Counted from the stretch's first letter, positions 52,521 to 63,522 are shown. The stretch is 64,000 nucleotides of DNA from Fuerstiella sp. (GCA_022843805.1 JALHMY010000035.1:20461-84460), one strand, 5' to 3'. Numbers and translations are program-made. Notes: generated by a model from the sequence alone, not told the origin.

Positions 52521-53578
52521 AAGACGTGCAGCGTCAAACGCGTACGTATCTGATGGCCCTGTTTCAGCAGCACGGCTTCAATCCCCGCACGGACCTTGGA
52601 CAAAACTTTCTGATTGATGTCAATCTGATTGAATTTGTCGTTCGTCATGCGGAACTGGGGCCGAACGACGTGGTCCTGGAAGTGGGGTCGGGCACTGGAG
52701 GGATGACCGCCTTTCTTGCGTCGGCCGCCGCACGAGTGATTTCGGTCGAGATCGACCGCAACATGTTTATGCTGGCGGGAGAAGCGGTCAGGGATTTTAC
52801 AAACGTTCGGCTGGTGAACCGCGACATCCTGAAGAACAAGAACAAACTGGATCCCGAAATCGTTCAACTGATTAAAAGCGAGCTTGAAGCTGTCCCGGAC
52901 AGCCGTCTGAAACTGGTAGCGAATCTGCCTTACAGCGTGGCGACTCCCGTAATTTCGAATCTGATTGCTTCAGATTTGCCATGGAAACGAATGGTAGCCA
53001 CCATTCAGTGGGAGCTCGGTGAAAAAATGGCGGCAGAGCCTGGGGACTCCAGCTACGGGGCGCTCAGCGTCTGGCTGCAGGCTCAAAGCAGTGTTCGTAT
53101 CCTGCGAAAGCTGGGCCCGAAGGTTTTCTGGCCGCGTCCCAAAGTGGACTCTGCCATTGTCAGTATCTGGCGTGATAATAAGCTGGCCGCAAGAATTGAA
53201 AATCGAGCGTTTTTCCTTGACTTTCTGAGACGGTTGTTTCACCACCGCCGAAAGCTGATTCGAAGTGTCCTCGTGGGGATGTACAGCAAACAGATCGCTA
53301 AACAGGAAGTCGACCGGATTCTCGAAGAACTCGGCTATCCTGCCGATCAGCGGGCCGAACGCATGGATGTGGAAAGTCTGATTCGTCTGAGCAACCGGAT
53401 GTCGCTGGCCGTCGCGGCTGCCGATTCTTCGGGTGTCACTGGTACCGGGAGCGAAGATGAGGATGAGGACATCGCCGCAGAAGACGACGACCATGAGGAA
53501 GACACAGACGGTGCACATCAGGACGATGCGCATCAGGACAGTGGGCCGGAATACGGCATAGCTGATGAGATGACGTAG
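52517..53578 (+). CDS. rsmA: 16S rRNA (adenine-N6,N6)-dimethyltransferase RsmA/KsgA
   Basis: ATG 52517 overlaps the ribE stop. The 353-residue enzyme has 'LGQNFLIDVNLIEF', the SAM-binding 'VLEVGSGTGGMTAFLA', 'VISVEIDRNMF' and the catalytic 'VANLPYSVATPVI' (Asn-Leu-Pro-Tyr). It dimethylates two adjacent adenines near the 3' end of 16S rRNA. The C-terminal RNA-binding helical region ('FLRRLFHHRRKLIRSVL') is normal. Beyond it lies an unusual tail of about 50 residues, dominated by Glu, Asp and His ('EDEDEDIAAEDDDHEED'), which is not part of the family core. It is 30 nt from guaB and likely cotranscribed. Confidence 0.95.
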   Translation: MKDVQRQTRTYLMALFQQHGFNPRTDLGQNFLIDVNLIEFVVRHAELGPNDVVLEVGSGTGGMTAFLASAAARVISVEIDRNMFMLAGEAVRDFTNVRLVNRDILKNKNKLDPEIVQLIKSELEAVPDSRLKLVANLPYSVATPVISNLIASDLPWKRMVATIQWELGEKMAAEPGDSSYGALSVWLQAQSSVRILRKLGPKVFWPRPKVDSAIVSIWRDNKLAARIENRAFFLDFLRRLFHHRRKLIRSVLVGMYSKQIAKQEVDRILEELGYPADQRAERMDVESLIRLSNRMSLAVAAADSSGVTGTGSEDEDEDIAAEDDDHEEDTDGAHQDDAHQDSGPEYGIADEMT

Positions 53579-53608
53579 CAGGTGGACAGTCGAAGGAAGG
53601 ATGAAGAC

Positions 53609-55090
53609 ATGCAGGAACGAATTGCATACCGCGGGCTCACGTTTGACGATGTTTTGCTGGAGCCTGGATACAGTGAAGTGGTGCCATCAGAGGTGGACAT
53701 TACTTCGTTTCTGACGCGAAGTATTCCGTTGAATGTTCCGATCATCAGCAGCCCGATGGACACCGTCACGGAGAGTGATATGGCGGTGGCCATGGCTCAG
53801 CTGGGCGGAATCGGCATTATTCACAAGAACATGACCATCGAGCAGCAGGCTTTGCAGGTTGATCGAGTCAAGCGCAGCGAACATGGCGTGATTGTGGACC
53901 CGGTAACACTGCCTCCTGACACACCGGCAGGAGAAGCTGTGCGGCTGATGGATGAACGGAATATCGGGGGCGTACCGATTACGGTGGATGGACGCCTGGT
54001 CGGGATTCTGACGCGGCGGGATTTGCGATTCCTCGAGTCAAAAGATCGTCCCGTATCTGAAGTCATGACGAAGGATAATCTGGTAACAGCGCCGGAAGAT
54101 ACGAGTCTTGAGCGAGCCGAACGTATCCTGCTGGAAAACAAGGTCGAGAAACTTCTGCTGGTAGACGATGAATACCAGTTGAAGGGATTGATCACAATCA
54201 AGGACATCGACAAGAACCTGCAGTTTCCGCGTGCATCAAAGGATTCCCGCGGTCGATTGCGGGTTGGTGCTGCGGTGGGAGTTCACGATCTTGCCCGGGC
54301 TGCCCAGCTTGTGGAAAAGGGAGTGGATGTGCTCGTTGTTGACAGTGCTCACGGACATTCACGCAACGTGATTGAAACCGTGCGTGCGATCAAGCAGCAG
54401 CTGGGAATTGACGTAATTGCCGGCAATGTGGCCACAGTGGAAGGAGCAAGAGCTCTGGCGGAAGCCGGAGCTGATGCAGTAAAAATCGGAATTGGTCCGG
54501 GTTCAATTTGTACAACCAGAATTATTTCCGGTATTGGAGTTCCTCAGCTGACGGCGGTTGCCAATGCGGCGACGGCATTGCTGGGCAAAGACATACCGGT
54601 AATTGCGGATGGTGGAATTCGATTTAGCGGAGACATTACGAAAGCGCTGGCTGCCGGAGCATGGACGGTGATGATCGGTGGTTTGCTGGCGGGAGTTGAC
54701 GAAAGTCCGGGCGAGATGATTCTCTATCAGGGACGCAGTTTTAAGCGTTACCGGGGAATGGGATCGCTGGGAGCAATGGTAAAAGGAAGCAGTGAACGCT
54801 ACCGGCAGGGCAGTGCATCGCCCGGCGACCAGTCCAAACTGGTTCCGGAAGGTGTTGAAGGTCGCGTTCCTTACAAGGGCGCTCTGCAACCGCTGATCTA
54901 TCAGCTGACAGGCGGACTTCGTTCCGGCATGGGATATGTCGGAGTGGGGACCACTCGCGAACTTCGCGAGAAGGCAAGATTTATAGAAGTATCAGCGGCA
55001 TCGGTTAGGGAGAACCATCCACATGATATTGCAATCACTCAGGAAGCCCCGAATTACTCTGTGGAGCATGCTCCCGGAGACCGTGACTAA
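53609..55090 (+). CDS. guaB: Inosine-5'-monophosphate dehydrogenase
   Basis: ATG 53609 follows AAGGAAGGA and gives 493 residues starting '[20 protein letters not shown]'. The barrel shows '[20 protein letters not shown]', two CBS domains between about 95 and 205 ('[20 protein letters not shown]', '[20 protein letters not shown]'), the catalytic loop '[20 protein letters not shown]' with Cys301, and the flap '[10 protein letters not shown]'. It converts IMP to XMP with NAD+, the committed step to GMP. All key residues are present and the length is standard. The 3' end overlaps the next open frame by 68 nt. Confidence 0.98.
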   Translation: MQERIAYRGLTFDDVLLEPGYSEVVPSEVDITSFLTRSIPLNVPIISSPMDTVTESDMAVAMAQLGGIGIIHKNMTIEQQALQVDRVKRSEHGVIVDPVTLPPDTPAGEAVRLMDERNIGGVPITVDGRLVGILTRRDLRFLESKDRPVSEVMTKDNLVTAPEDTSLERAERILLENKVEKLLLVDDEYQLKGLITIKDIDKNLQFPRASKDSRGRLRVGAAVGVHDLARAAQLVEKGVDVLVVDSAHGHSRNVIETVRAIKQQLGIDVIAGNVATVEGARALAEAGADAVKIGIGPGSICTTRIISGIGVPQLTAVANAATALLGKDIPVIADGGIRFSGDITKALAAGAWTVMIGGLLAGVDESPGEMILYQGRSFKRYRGMGSLGAMVKGSSERYRQGSASPGDQSKLVPEGVEGRVPYKGALQPLIYQLTGGLRSGMGYVGVGTTRELREKARFIEVSAASVRENHPHDIAITQEAPNYSVEHAPGDRD

Positions 55091-56324
55091 CCCGGCACAG
55101 GCAATTCCATTTGTCTGCAGAGCAGCCAGGATTTCATTGTGCGGGCTGATGCTGGCGTCCCTGTGTTTTTCGGTCATGAGTTCTTCGGTGAGGGCCGATG
55201 AATGGAAAAGCCGGTCCGGGCTGAAAAGAAACGGAGGTTCCGTCAGGCCTCCTGCTGCAGCTCGTGCGGCTTTTCAGACGTCTTCATACGACGACAACAG
55301 TTCAGAGAAAGCTCGCGCTGGGACCGACGTGAAACCTGATCGACTGATGGGAACTCAGCCGGAAACTCCAATCGAGGTTCCCGGTGAGACCACATTTTCG
55401 GATGGCAGCGTCAGCGCGGAATCACTGGCTGCTTCTGCCAGACCGTCTCTGGAAGAGGCGATTGATCGAGGTTCATGTGCCACAGATTCCAGTGAACCGA
55501 TGACATGGAGTCAGTATTACGCCTGTCGCATGAACGCATTGCTTGACGGCAATGCCGCCTCGGGTGACGACTCTTTTGGTGGCTGGTGGCATGGAAACTC
55601 GCTGACCTTTCAGTTTCGAAATCAGCATATCCCCGGCGAAGTGGGCCGGATGTTGTCTTCACGCGAAGCTCGCATGGAAAGTTCCGGCCGAGACAGACCA
55701 GTTCAGGCGGCTGCCGGAAAGATCAAGAACAGCGTCAGCAACTTCATTGCGGATCACACGCTGCCTCCTCAGGATATTCCCGAGAACGATGTTTACGATT
55801 CCGAACCCAGAGCGATTGCGATGGGGCGGGTACGCACTGCCTCGGATGAAGTTTCCACACCGGATTCCCGTATTGCTCGTCTGACACGTGATATCACGGC
55901 CATTCAGCCAACGCTGAATTATGCGTTGAAGGGCATCGACAACGACCAGCTGCCGGCTGACTTTTTCGACAAACTCGACAATGGCGAATATGTTCAGAGG
56001 AAGGGCAGTCCTGTCGTGATGCAGTGGGCTCCCACAAACCTCTGGCATCATCCGCTGTATTTCGAAGACCCCGCTCTGGAACGATACGGCCACACCTATC
56101 ATCCGCTCGTTCAGCCATTTGCCTCAACCGGTCGCTTTGCAACTCAGCTGGTGGGTCTGCCCTATCAGATGACACTGCATCCGGTTCACGCAAAGGAATA
56201 CACCCTGGGCTGGTACCGGCCTGGCGACTGTGCTCCCAAAAAGCTTTACCAGATTCCGTTTAATGAAGAAGCCGCACTGATGCAGGCTGCAGTACTGTCC
56301 GGACTTTTCCTGATCATCCCATGA
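55023..56324 (+). CDS. Conserved planctomycete exported protein of unknown function
   Basis: The 433-residue frame can start at ATG 55023 (AGGGAGA upstream, overlapping guaB by 68 nt) or at ATG 55068. A hydrophobic segment ('[20 protein letters not shown]') then acts as a signal peptide. A low-complexity Ser/Ala/Glu region follows. The C-terminal third is the most ordered: '[20 protein letters not shown]', '[19 protein letters not shown]', '[20 protein letters not shown]' and '[20 protein letters not shown]'. I recall this '[17 protein letters not shown]' block from other planctomycetes, without any known function. A terminator follows about 100 nt after the stop. Its link to guaB is only positional. 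Confidence 0.8.
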   Translation: MILQSLRKPRITLWSMLPETVTNPAQAIPFVCRAARISLCGLMLASLCFSVMSSSVRADEWKSRSGLKRNGGSVRPPAAARAAFQTSSYDDNSSEKARAGTDVKPDRLMGTQPETPIEVPGETTFSDGSVSAESLAASARPSLEEAIDRGSCATDSSEPMTWSQYYACRMNALLDGNAASGDDSFGGWWHGNSLTFQFRNQHIPGEVGRMLSSREARMESSGRDRPVQAAAGKIKNSVSNFIADHTLPPQDIPENDVYDSEPRAIAMGRVRTASDEVSTPDSRIARLTRDITAIQPTLNYALKGIDNDQLPADFFDKLDNGEYVQRKGSPVVMQWAPTNLWHHPLYFEDPALERYGHTYHPLVQPFASTGRFATQLVGLPYQMTLHPVHAKEYTLGWYRPGDCAPKKLYQIPFNEEAALMQAAVLSGLFLIIP

Positions 56325-56429
56325 CAGGATTATGGGCGACAGAATGGCAATGAGCTGTTTTCAGAGATCGCTGAGGAACATTCAGCCTTACTGATCCGCT
56401 CCTGTCAACTGAATTTGATACTAACTGAG

Positions 56430-56461
56430 AACCCCGGCATCTCAACGTGCCGGGGTTTTTT
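56430..56461 (+). terminator. Rho-independent terminator
   Basis: AACCCCGGCA (56430-56439) pairs exactly with TGCCGGGGTT (56448-56457) around an 8-nt loop, followed by a run of T to 56461. It ends the transcript of the 55023-56324 gene and separates it from trpF. Confidence 0.93.
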
Positions 56462-56609
56462 GCGTTCCGGTTTTCGGAATGCCCGTCTGAACCGACAATC
56501 GGTTGTTGCTGAATGTCAATGGCTACGCCAGACTGACTCCGGCTCGGGTTTCCTCGGCGTCCGGCGAATATCTGGTGCTGGCTCGATGAAGCCAACAGGA
56601 GTACGGACA

Positions 56610-57326
56610 ATGTGGATCAAGATTTGTGGTATTACTCGTCTGCAGGACGCCATCAGCGTGCAACAGGCCGGAGCGAATGCCATCGGACTGAATTTTTATT
56701 CCGGGTCAAAGCGAGCGATCGGTCAGGAGACAGCCAGACGGCTGACTTCAAGCCTGCAGATTTCAGACGACGGCGCGGAAGACAATTCACCCGGAATGGA
56801 GATCGTGGGTGTTTTTGTCAATGCCTCGCCGGAAATGATCGTTCAGACAGTGACTTCCGTTCGTCTGACGGCTGTGCAGTTTCACGGAGACGAGTCTGTT
56901 GCTGATATTTTACGTGTGCACGACCGTCAGCCGGGTGTTCGGCTGATTCGCGCCGTTCGAGTGGGTGTTCAGAATCTGAGTGACGTGGTTGAGAACATTC
57001 AGCAGCTGGTCAATGCTGTTCCGATCTCGGCCGTGTTGCTGGATGCACTGGTTCCCGGACAATACGGAGGTACCGGGCACAGCGTTACGCACGAAATCGT
57101 TCGTGCGATTCGGTCGACGGAATGGATGCCAAAGATCATACTGGCAGGCGGGCTCAATCCGGATAACATTCGGGAAACCATCAGTCTGTGCCAGCCCTGG
57201 GGTGTTGATACCGCCAGCGGTGTGGAAAATGCTCCGGGAATTAAGGATCCGGAACTGGTTGAGCGATTTGTGCGGGCAGCACGGAAAGCCACGCCTGCAA
57301 TCACGGGGGACTCGAAGAATCTCTGA
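56610..57326 (+). CDS. trpF: Phosphoribosylanthranilate isomerase
   Basis: ATG 56610 follows GGAG at 8 nt and opens 'MWIKICGITRLQDAISVQQA', with the catalytic cysteine at residue 6; the frame upstream (to 56415) crosses the terminator. The 238-residue barrel has 'ANAIGLNFYSGSKRAI', 'GVFVNASPEMI', 'AVQFHGDES', the catalytic aspartate in 'AVLLDALVPGQYGGTG' (Asp145) and 'ILAGGLNPDNI' plus 'GVDTASGVENAPGIKD'. It isomerises phosphoribosylanthranilate in tryptophan synthesis. No other trp gene is nearby, which is common in planctomycetes. Confidence 0.97.
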   Translation: MWIKICGITRLQDAISVQQAGANAIGLNFYSGSKRAIGQETARRLTSSLQISDDGAEDNSPGMEIVGVFVNASPEMIVQTVTSVRLTAVQFHGDESVADILRVHDRQPGVRLIRAVRVGVQNLSDVVENIQQLVNAVPISAVLLDALVPGQYGGTGHSVTHEIVRAIRSTEWMPKIILAGGLNPDNIRETISLCQPWGVDTASGVENAPGIKDPELVERFVRAARKATPAITGDSKNL

Positions 57327-57402
57327 CTGGCTGGTTCTGGTCCGGAATGATTTTTCCATTCTCCCTGTATTGGAAAACGTGCAGTTGGAAAGATGAAGCG
57401 AT

Positions 57403-60400
57403 ATGGTTCGGTCATATTTCGTTGCGGAAGCCATCCCGCGACTGTTCCTTGCTGTATTCACGACGTGTATCGGTATGAGTCTCATCGCCCCGGGACTTGG
57501 GGCGGAAGACAAAGTTGCCGAAAAAGAGAAGCCGATGCCCGAAGGTGAGGCTTTCTTTTTCATTCCATCCGGCTTCGTACAGGAGGGTGAACCGAAGACC
57601 GTTGCCGGTGAGAAGACCGGACAGCTGCAGATTGTGGTGCGGGATGAGGAAACCGGCCAGCCGGTTCCCTGTCGCATTAATGTGATCGGTTCCGATGGAA
57701 ATTTTTACCAGCCCGAAGCAAACAGTCTGACGCCTTATTCGCTCACCGGGCAGTGGCCGGATCCAAAATACAAAGGCAATCGAAAAGACAAGGCGCCGTA
57801 CCGCTATCTGGGCCGGTTCTTTTACTCGACCGGGGAAATTCAGGTGAACGTACCGCCTGGAGCCACCCGTATTGAAGTTTATAGAGGGTTCGAGTACCGA
57901 CCGCAGTCACAGACAGTGACTGTTCAGGCCGGTTCAAAACAGGAAGTCAGCGTGCGGATGGCCCGTACTCTGAAGATGGCCGAACTGGGTTGGTATGGCG
58001 GTGATCCGCATCTGCATTTTACCCGAGCAACAGAACAGGATGATCAGACGATCCTGAACCTGCTCGAAGCGGAAGATATCTGGTACGGAACTCCGCTGGG
58101 TTACAATGAACCGGCCGGACCGTATGCCGGCTTTATGGACCGCATGGATTCTCCTCAGTTTCGCGGACTTGGAAAGGATTCCATTCAGGGTCGCGGCTTT
58201 GTACGTATGCTTTCGGGTCAGGAATATCGAAGCGGACAGTACGGACATTTGAATCTCTTCATGCGCGACCGGCTGGTGTTTGAAGGTCAGAGCCACAATG
58301 CGGACGAGTGGCCCGTTTATGGTCACGTCGGAAATGAAACGCGCTCTCAGGGAGGTATCTCCATTCATGCACATGGCGGATATGCCCTGGAAATCTACGC
58401 AGATGCGGCACTGGGTTCTGTTGACGGAGTCGAGCTGCTTCAGTTCGGAATCTATCGGGGTATCGGTCTGGAAGACTGGTACCATATGCTGAATACCGGA
58501 TACCGCTTCCCGTGTGTTGGCGCCAGTGATTATCCGGCCTGTCGATTTCTGGGTGACTGCCGAACCTACATCAGAGACCCCGGGAAACCTGCCGAACCCG
58601 TCACAGGCCGCCCTGCCCCGGCAGCATCCGGAGGTGACATAAAGGCAAAGTCAGGTCAGCCGGAAATCACCGACTGGCTGACGGCTGCTGCACAGGGTCG
58701 CAGTTTTGTTACCACCGGCCCGATGGTCCTGCTGGAAGTCAATGGTCATCACCCAGGCGATATCATTCTCGAAAAGAGCAGCGAATCGATCACGGCCAAA
58801 GTTCAGATTCAGGTCAGTTGTGAAGTGACCCCGGTGAAGACCGTTGACCTGATCGTCAACGGCAGGGCGATAAAGTCATTCGAAATCCCTGCCGAATCAC
58901 AGAAAGGAAGCTGGTTCAGTGTCGAACACGAAGTCACGCTCCCCGAGTCTTCCTGGATTGCGGCACGGGCCTGGTCAGTGACTCGGGGCGGTCAGCCTGA
59001 TGCAGAATCTCATACCAACCCCGTTTATGTTTATCTTCGTGGCCGAAAACCTTATGTGCAGTCATCGCTGGATGCCTGGGTAAAAAAGATCGACGGGCAA
59101 ATTGAACGGCATACGGCCAGAACTTTCGCGAAGAAGGCTCAGGTTCTCGACTATTTTCAAAGTGCCCGTGATTTGTTACTGGATGTTCGTCAGCGACAGG
59201 GGCTCACGGCTGACGAAGATCCGGCGGCACTGGCGGAGCAGAAAAAAAACGGAGAGTCTGGCGGACTCATGTCCGATCTGGCTCGCCCCGATGCAACCGA
59301 CGAAGAACTGCGTGAGTTCCTGAAACCGGTGCCTGCAAAGCCGCCTCTTGAAGCAGTGAAGACATTTGAAGGAGTTCAGGGATTCACGATGCAGCTGGTC
59401 GCTGCTGAACCGCTGGTGACCAGTCCTGTAGCAGCGGCCTTTGATGCTGATGGGAATATGTTCGTCTGTGAGATGCGCGACTATCCGTATAAGCCGGCAG
59501 ATGGTCTGGAACCAATCGGACGAGTCAGCTTTCTTCGGGATACGGACGGGGACGGAGACTTTGATGAGTCTCATATATTTGCCGACAAGCTGCTGTGGGC
59601 GGCCGGTGTCGTCCCGTGGAAAGGCGGCGCATTTGTCGCCGCCACTCCCGATATCTGGTACTTCAAAGATACGGACGGTGACTTCAAAGCGGATATCAGA
59701 CGGAAAGTGTTTACCGGGTTTGGAACCGGTAATCAGCAGGCCATGGTCAACAATCTGCAGATGGGACTGGATCACTGGATTTACGGTTCAACGGCAGGTA
59801 ATGGTGGCATTATCAGACCGGGCGGTGATCCAGATGCAAAACCCGTTTCGGTGACCGGACGCGATTTTCGTTTTGATCCGGTGACGGAGAAATTCGAACT
59901 GGTGACTGGCACCATTCAGTTTGGAAATACGTTTGACGACTGGGGCAACCGGTTCGTCTGCAGTGAATCACAGCCTCTTCTGCAGATTGTTCTGCCCGAT
60001 CATTATCTGGCACGTAACCCGTTTCTTCCTTCTCCCTACGGCATACAAAATATTGCTCCCGGGCCGGTGCCGATTTATCGCATCAGTCCGATCGAACGCT
60101 GGCGACAGGTTCGCAGCAGCCGCCGCATTGCAAAGAATGAGCGGGCTGCGGCCTCTGCCGGTGCCAGCCATCATGTGGTGGATGCAGCGGCCGGAGCCAT
60201 GGTGTATCGCGGCGGCGCTTATCCTCCCGACTTTTATGGCCAGGTGTTCGTCGGCGATGGACAGAACAATCTGATTCATCGGCGTCGACTCAGCGAGAAT
60301 GGTGTGACTTTTCAGTCACATCGGGTAGATGAGCAGACCGAAGTGATGCGATCGTCGGATATCTGGTTCCGGCCCGTCAACATGATCAATGCGCCGGACG

Positions 60401-62268
60401 GAACGCTGTATTGCCTGGACATGAGTCGTGAGGTACTGGAATCCATTCATATTCCTCTCGACGTGGTAAAACATCTGGACCTGCGCAGCGGCCGGGACAA
60501 CGGTCGAATCTATCGCATGGCACCTCCTGAATTTGTGTCACCGACTGCGCCTCGACTGAGCCGTGCGACAGGTGCGGAACTGGTGGCGGCGCTGGAAAGT
60601 GAACATGGCTGGTGGCGTGATACGGCGAACCGGCTGTTGTTTGAAAAACAGGATCAGTCAGTTGTTCCCGCCCTGCAACTGATGGCCCGGGAAAGCAAAA
60701 GTCCGGCATCCCGCGTACTGGCACTGTGGACGCTCGAAGGTCTGAGTTCACTTGATCATGCAACCTGTCTGGCTGCATTGAAGGACTCTCATCCGGGCGT
60801 TGTGGAGAACGCCATCAGACTGGCAGAGCCGCGATTGTCCGGTTCGCCCGAACTGCTGTCGGCCGTCTGTCAGCTGGCAACCAGTGATGTGGCTCGAGTG
60901 CGTTTCCAGACCGCCTTTTCTCTGGGTGCCAGTGATTCCTCTGAGGCAATCGCTGCACTGGCCCGGCTGGCTCGTCGTGATGGCACTGATCCCTGGATTC
61001 GCACGGCGATCCTGAGCTCTGCATCGGCAACGGCCGAACAGCTGCTCGCCGAATTGCTCCGCCCTGCTTCTCTGAATGATCAGAACGCAGCGGCCGTGAA
61101 TTCCATGATCGCCCAGCTGGTTCAGGTGGTTGGGTCCCGCAATCAGCCGGAAGAGGTTCAGAGAACACTGGATGCAATCGCCGAAAGTGAAGTGGTAAGG
61201 AATTCCGCCGGAGTATCTCTGCTCAGTTCGCTGGGCGAAGGATTGAAGCGATCGGGAGGTCAGTTGCGGGCCGATTCCGGAAATTCTGCAGGTAGTGTAT
61301 GGCTCAGAGAAGTGCTGACTCGGATGGAGAACACCGCCGCCGATGCTCAGGCGTCTGTGGATGCCCGAGCATTCGCTGTGTCGATGCTCAGCTGTGGGCC
61401 GTCAGAACGACATCGTGAAATTTTTGTGCAGCTCCTGTCCGTCGATCAGCCGGAAGCATTGCAGCTGGCTGCAGTGCGAGCACTGGCGGATGATCCGGAC
61501 GGACAAATTCCCGCGTTGCTGCTGGAACGCTGGCCCACCTTTTTGCCGGAAGTCCGAAAAGCCGCCCTGAATGCTCTGTTGTCGCGTGAAGCAGGCACTT
61601 TGGCTCTGCTGGAATCGGCTGCCGATCAGACGGTTTCCGTGGCCGATATCGAGCAGACTCGCCGCGAACTGCTGCTGCAGGACAAGAACCCGCGAATTCG
61701 CGAGCTGGCCGGTAAATTGTTTGGAACCTCAGCTGCGGGAAGCCGGCAGGCGATCGTTCAATCGTACAAGCCGTCTCTCGAATTGAAGGGAGATTTGCAG
61801 GCAGGCCAGCTGCTTTTTGATAAGCACTGTTCCGTCTGTCATCAGATGGCAGGCAAGGGTTACGCGATCGGTCCAAATCTGGCATCATCGCCGTCGAAGG
61901 ATCCGTCCGCACTGCTGACTCATATTCTTGATCCAAATCAATACGTACTGCCCAACTATCTTCAGTACGTGGCTGTTGACCGAAATGGTCGCAGCTATAC
62001 AGGACTGCTTGCCGCTCAGACGGCCACCAGTATTTCGCTTAAGAAGGAAAAGGGTGAAACAGTGACCCTGTTACGCGGTGATGTGGAAGAACTGGTCAGC
62101 AGCAACCGTTCACTGATGCCGGAGGGTCTGGAGAAGGAACTGTCACATCAGGCGATGGCCGACCTGATGGCCTGGCTTTCCCATGCAGCCGCGCAGGCAC
62201 CAGGTGACCCAAACGCCGAGCGTGATTTCGGAACTTTGCCAGGCCTGATCGAAACAACCAGAGAATAA
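57403..62268 (+). CDS. CehA/McbA-type metallohydrolase fused to PVC-type membrane-bound dehydrogenase with C-terminal cytochrome c
   Basis: The 1,621-residue exported protein has a signal peptide, a carboxypeptidase-regulatory-like domain ('LQIVVRDEETGQPVPCRINV'), and a PHP-like CehA/McbA domain beginning 'LGWYGGDPHLHFTRATEQDD' (metal-binding His-x-His, about residues 205-207) and including 'GGISIHAHGGYA' and 'GASDYPACRF'. From about 655 it becomes a PVC-type dehydrogenase propeller ('GFTMQLVAAEPLVTSPVAAA', 'DGNMFVCEMRDYPYKPADG', 'NNLQMGLDHWIYGSTAGNGG'). A HEAT-like helical stretch follows (about 1060-1450), then a heme domain with 'DKHCSVCHQMAGKGYAIGPN' (Cys-Ser-Val-Cys-His about 1475-1479). 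The fusion suggests periplasmic oxidation coupled to hydrolysis of a carbohydrate-like substrate; substrate unknown. It starts 76 nt after trpF but is probably separate in function. Confidence 0.9.
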   Translation: MVRSYFVAEAIPRLFLAVFTTCIGMSLIAPGLGAEDKVAEKEKPMPEGEAFFFIPSGFVQEGEPKTVAGEKTGQLQIVVRDEETGQPVPCRINVIGSDGNFYQPEANSLTPYSLTGQWPDPKYKGNRKDKAPYRYLGRFFYSTGEIQVNVPPGATRIEVYRGFEYRPQSQTVTVQAGSKQEVSVRMARTLKMAELGWYGGDPHLHFTRATEQDDQTILNLLEAEDIWYGTPLGYNEPAGPYAGFMDRMDSPQFRGLGKDSIQGRGFVRMLSGQEYRSGQYGHLNLFMRDRLVFEGQSHNADEWPVYGHVGNETRSQGGISIHAHGGYALEIYADAALGSVDGVELLQFGIYRGIGLEDWYHMLNTGYRFPCVGASDYPACRFLGDCRTYIRDPGKPAEPVTGRPAPAASGGDIKAKSGQPEITDWLTAAAQGRSFVTTGPMVLLEVNGHHPGDIILEKSSESITAKVQIQVSCEVTPVKTVDLIVNGRAIKSFEIPAESQKGSWFSVEHEVTLPESSWIAARAWSVTRGGQPDAESHTNPVYVYLRGRKPYVQSSLDAWVKKIDGQIERHTARTFAKKAQVLDYFQSARDLLLDVRQRQGLTADEDPAALAEQKKNGESGGLMSDLARPDATDEELREFLKPVPAKPPLEAVKTFEGVQGFTMQLVAAEPLVTSPVAAAFDADGNMFVCEMRDYPYKPADGLEPIGRVSFLRDTDGDGDFDESHIFADKLLWAAGVVPWKGGAFVAATPDIWYFKDTDGDFKADIRRKVFTGFGTGNQQAMVNNLQMGLDHWIYGSTAGNGGIIRPGGDPDAKPVSVTGRDFRFDPVTEKFELVTGTIQFGNTFDDWGNRFVCSESQPLLQIVLPDHYLARNPFLPSPYGIQNIAPGPVPIYRISPIERWRQVRSSRRIAKNERAAASAGASHHVVDAAAGAMVYRGGAYPPDFYGQVFVGDGQNNLIHRRRLSENGVTFQSHRVDEQTEVMRSSDIWFRPVNMINAPDGTLYCLDMSREVLESIHIPLDVVKHLDLRSGRDNGRIYRMAPPEFVSPTAPRLSRATGAELVAALESEHGWWRDTANRLLFEKQDQSVVPALQLMARESKSPASRVLALWTLEGLSSLDHATCLAALKDSHPGVVENAIRLAEPRLSGSPELLSAVCQLATSDVARVRFQTAFSLGASDSSEAIAALARLARRDGTDPWIRTAILSSASATAEQLLAELLRPASLNDQNAAAVNSMIAQLVQVVGSRNQPEEVQRTLDAIAESEVVRNSAGVSLLSSLGEGLKRSGGQLRADSGNSAGSVWLREVLTRMENTAADAQASVDARAFAVSMLSCGPSERHREIFVQLLSVDQPEALQLAAVRALADDPDGQIPALLLERWPTFLPEVRKAALNALLSREAGTLALLESAADQTVSVADIEQTRRELLLQDKNPRIRELAGKLFGTSAAGSRQAIVQSYKPSLELKGDLQAGQLLFDKHCSVCHQMAGKGYAIGPNLASSPSKDPSALLTHILDPNQYVLPNYLQYVAVDRNGRSYTGLLAAQTATSISLKKEKGETVTLLRGDVEELVSSNRSLMPEGLEKELSHQAMADLMAWLSHAAAQAPGDPNAERDFGTLPGLIETTRE

Positions 62269-62505
62269 GCTCGAACGATTTCACCGCGTCTTCAAAAGGC
62301 GGAAATTCCATCATCGGATGACGAAACTTCCGCCAAATCATCCACCACAACCCCGCTTATCAGGATTTTTGCTGCAATTTTTTTTGGTCCGCGCTTTGCA
62401 TTACCTCGATGCTGTTCATCGGGGTCCGGCAGACGGGTTCACTGGCTGCGACTTTTTGCCTGGTGAACACTGGTCAGGTAAATTCCATAATCGGAGCCGG
62501 AATTC

Positions 62506-63522
62506 ATGGGTCCTGCTGAGCGTCACCGGCGACGAGCATTCACATTAATCGAACTGCTCGTCGTCATCGCCATCATTGCAATTCTGATCGCCCTGCTGCT
62601 CCCGGCGGTGCAGGCCGCGAGAGAGGCCGCCCGGCGAACTCAATGCAAAAATCATCTCAAACAGATTGCACTGGCCGTCCACAACTATGCGGACGTGTAT
62701 CGTTTCCTGCCTCCCAGTGCCTGTATTAATCCGACGATTACAGCGACTGGCAATAATGGATCGTGGAGTATTCATGGCAGGATTCTGCCATACCTTGAAC
62801 AGGGAAATCTTTATTCCAGCGTTGACCTCAGCATTGCGTGGGATTTTCAACAGTCGATCAGCGGCTTAAAAATTCCAGTCTACGCCTGCCCCAGTGATCC
62901 TCTGAGTGATCGATCTCGTGATCCTGGCGGCGGCCGGGCGATTCTGTTTCCCACAAACTATGGCTTTAATTTTGGCACATGGTTTGTCTGGAATCCCGTC
63001 ACCGGCGTGGGAGGTGATGGAGCCACATTTCCCAATTCAAAGCTCGGATTCGCTGCTTTCACTGATGGCACGACGAACACATTGCTTGTCGGCGAAGTCA
63101 AGGCATGGACACCCTACCGCCGCAATTCCGGCCCTCCCTCAACAACTATCCCGTCAACCATCGCGGAAGCTGAAACTGTAGTCGCTTCAGCATCAGACTT
63201 CAAAGATACCGGACATACAGAATGGCCGGATGGGCGAGTCCACCATGAAGGCTTTACAACAACGATGCCGCCGAATTCCGTTGTGAGATGCTCAAACGCA
63301 GGCATCACTTATGACTGCGATTTTAATTCCTGGCAGGAAGGCAGGAATGGCGTCAATGGCAATCCTACATACGCCATAATTACATCTCGCAGTTTTCATA
63401 CGGGGATCGTTCAGGTGGCTCTGGTTGACGGATCAGCGAAATCCGTTTCCAACAGCATCGACCTGGGAGTCTGGCGATCCCTGGGAACTCGCTCAGGAGG
63501 TGAGGTGACTGGCGAGTACTGA
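62506..63522 (+). CDS. DUF1559 pseudopilin-like protein
   Basis: The 338-residue product starts at ATG 62506 (CGGAGCCGG upstream). A short basic leader precedes the type IV pilin-like prepilin site and helix ('[20 protein letters not shown]', with cleavage expected before Phe), then '[20 protein letters not shown]', the typical DUF1559 link. The globular part has '[13 protein letters not shown]', '[11 protein letters not shown]', '[16 protein letters not shown]' and the C-terminal '[20 protein letters not shown]' (His-x9-Asp-Gly). The family is hugely expanded in planctomycetes and is thought to form pseudopili or surface fibres. It lies just before the second 186-bp repeat array. Confidence 0.95.
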   Translation: MGPAERHRRRAFTLIELLVVIAIIAILIALLLPAVQAAREAARRTQCKNHLKQIALAVHNYADVYRFLPPSACINPTITATGNNGSWSIHGRILPYLEQGNLYSSVDLSIAWDFQQSISGLKIPVYACPSDPLSDRSRDPGGGRAILFPTNYGFNFGTWFVWNPVTGVGGDGATFPNSKLGFAAFTDGTTNTLLVGEVKAWTPYRRNSGPPSTTIPSTIAEAETVVASASDFKDTGHTEWPDGRVHHEGFTTTMPPNSVVRCSNAGITYDCDFNSWQEGRNGVNGNPTYAIITSRSFHTGIVQVALVDGSAKSVSNSIDLGVWRSLGTRSGGEVTGEY

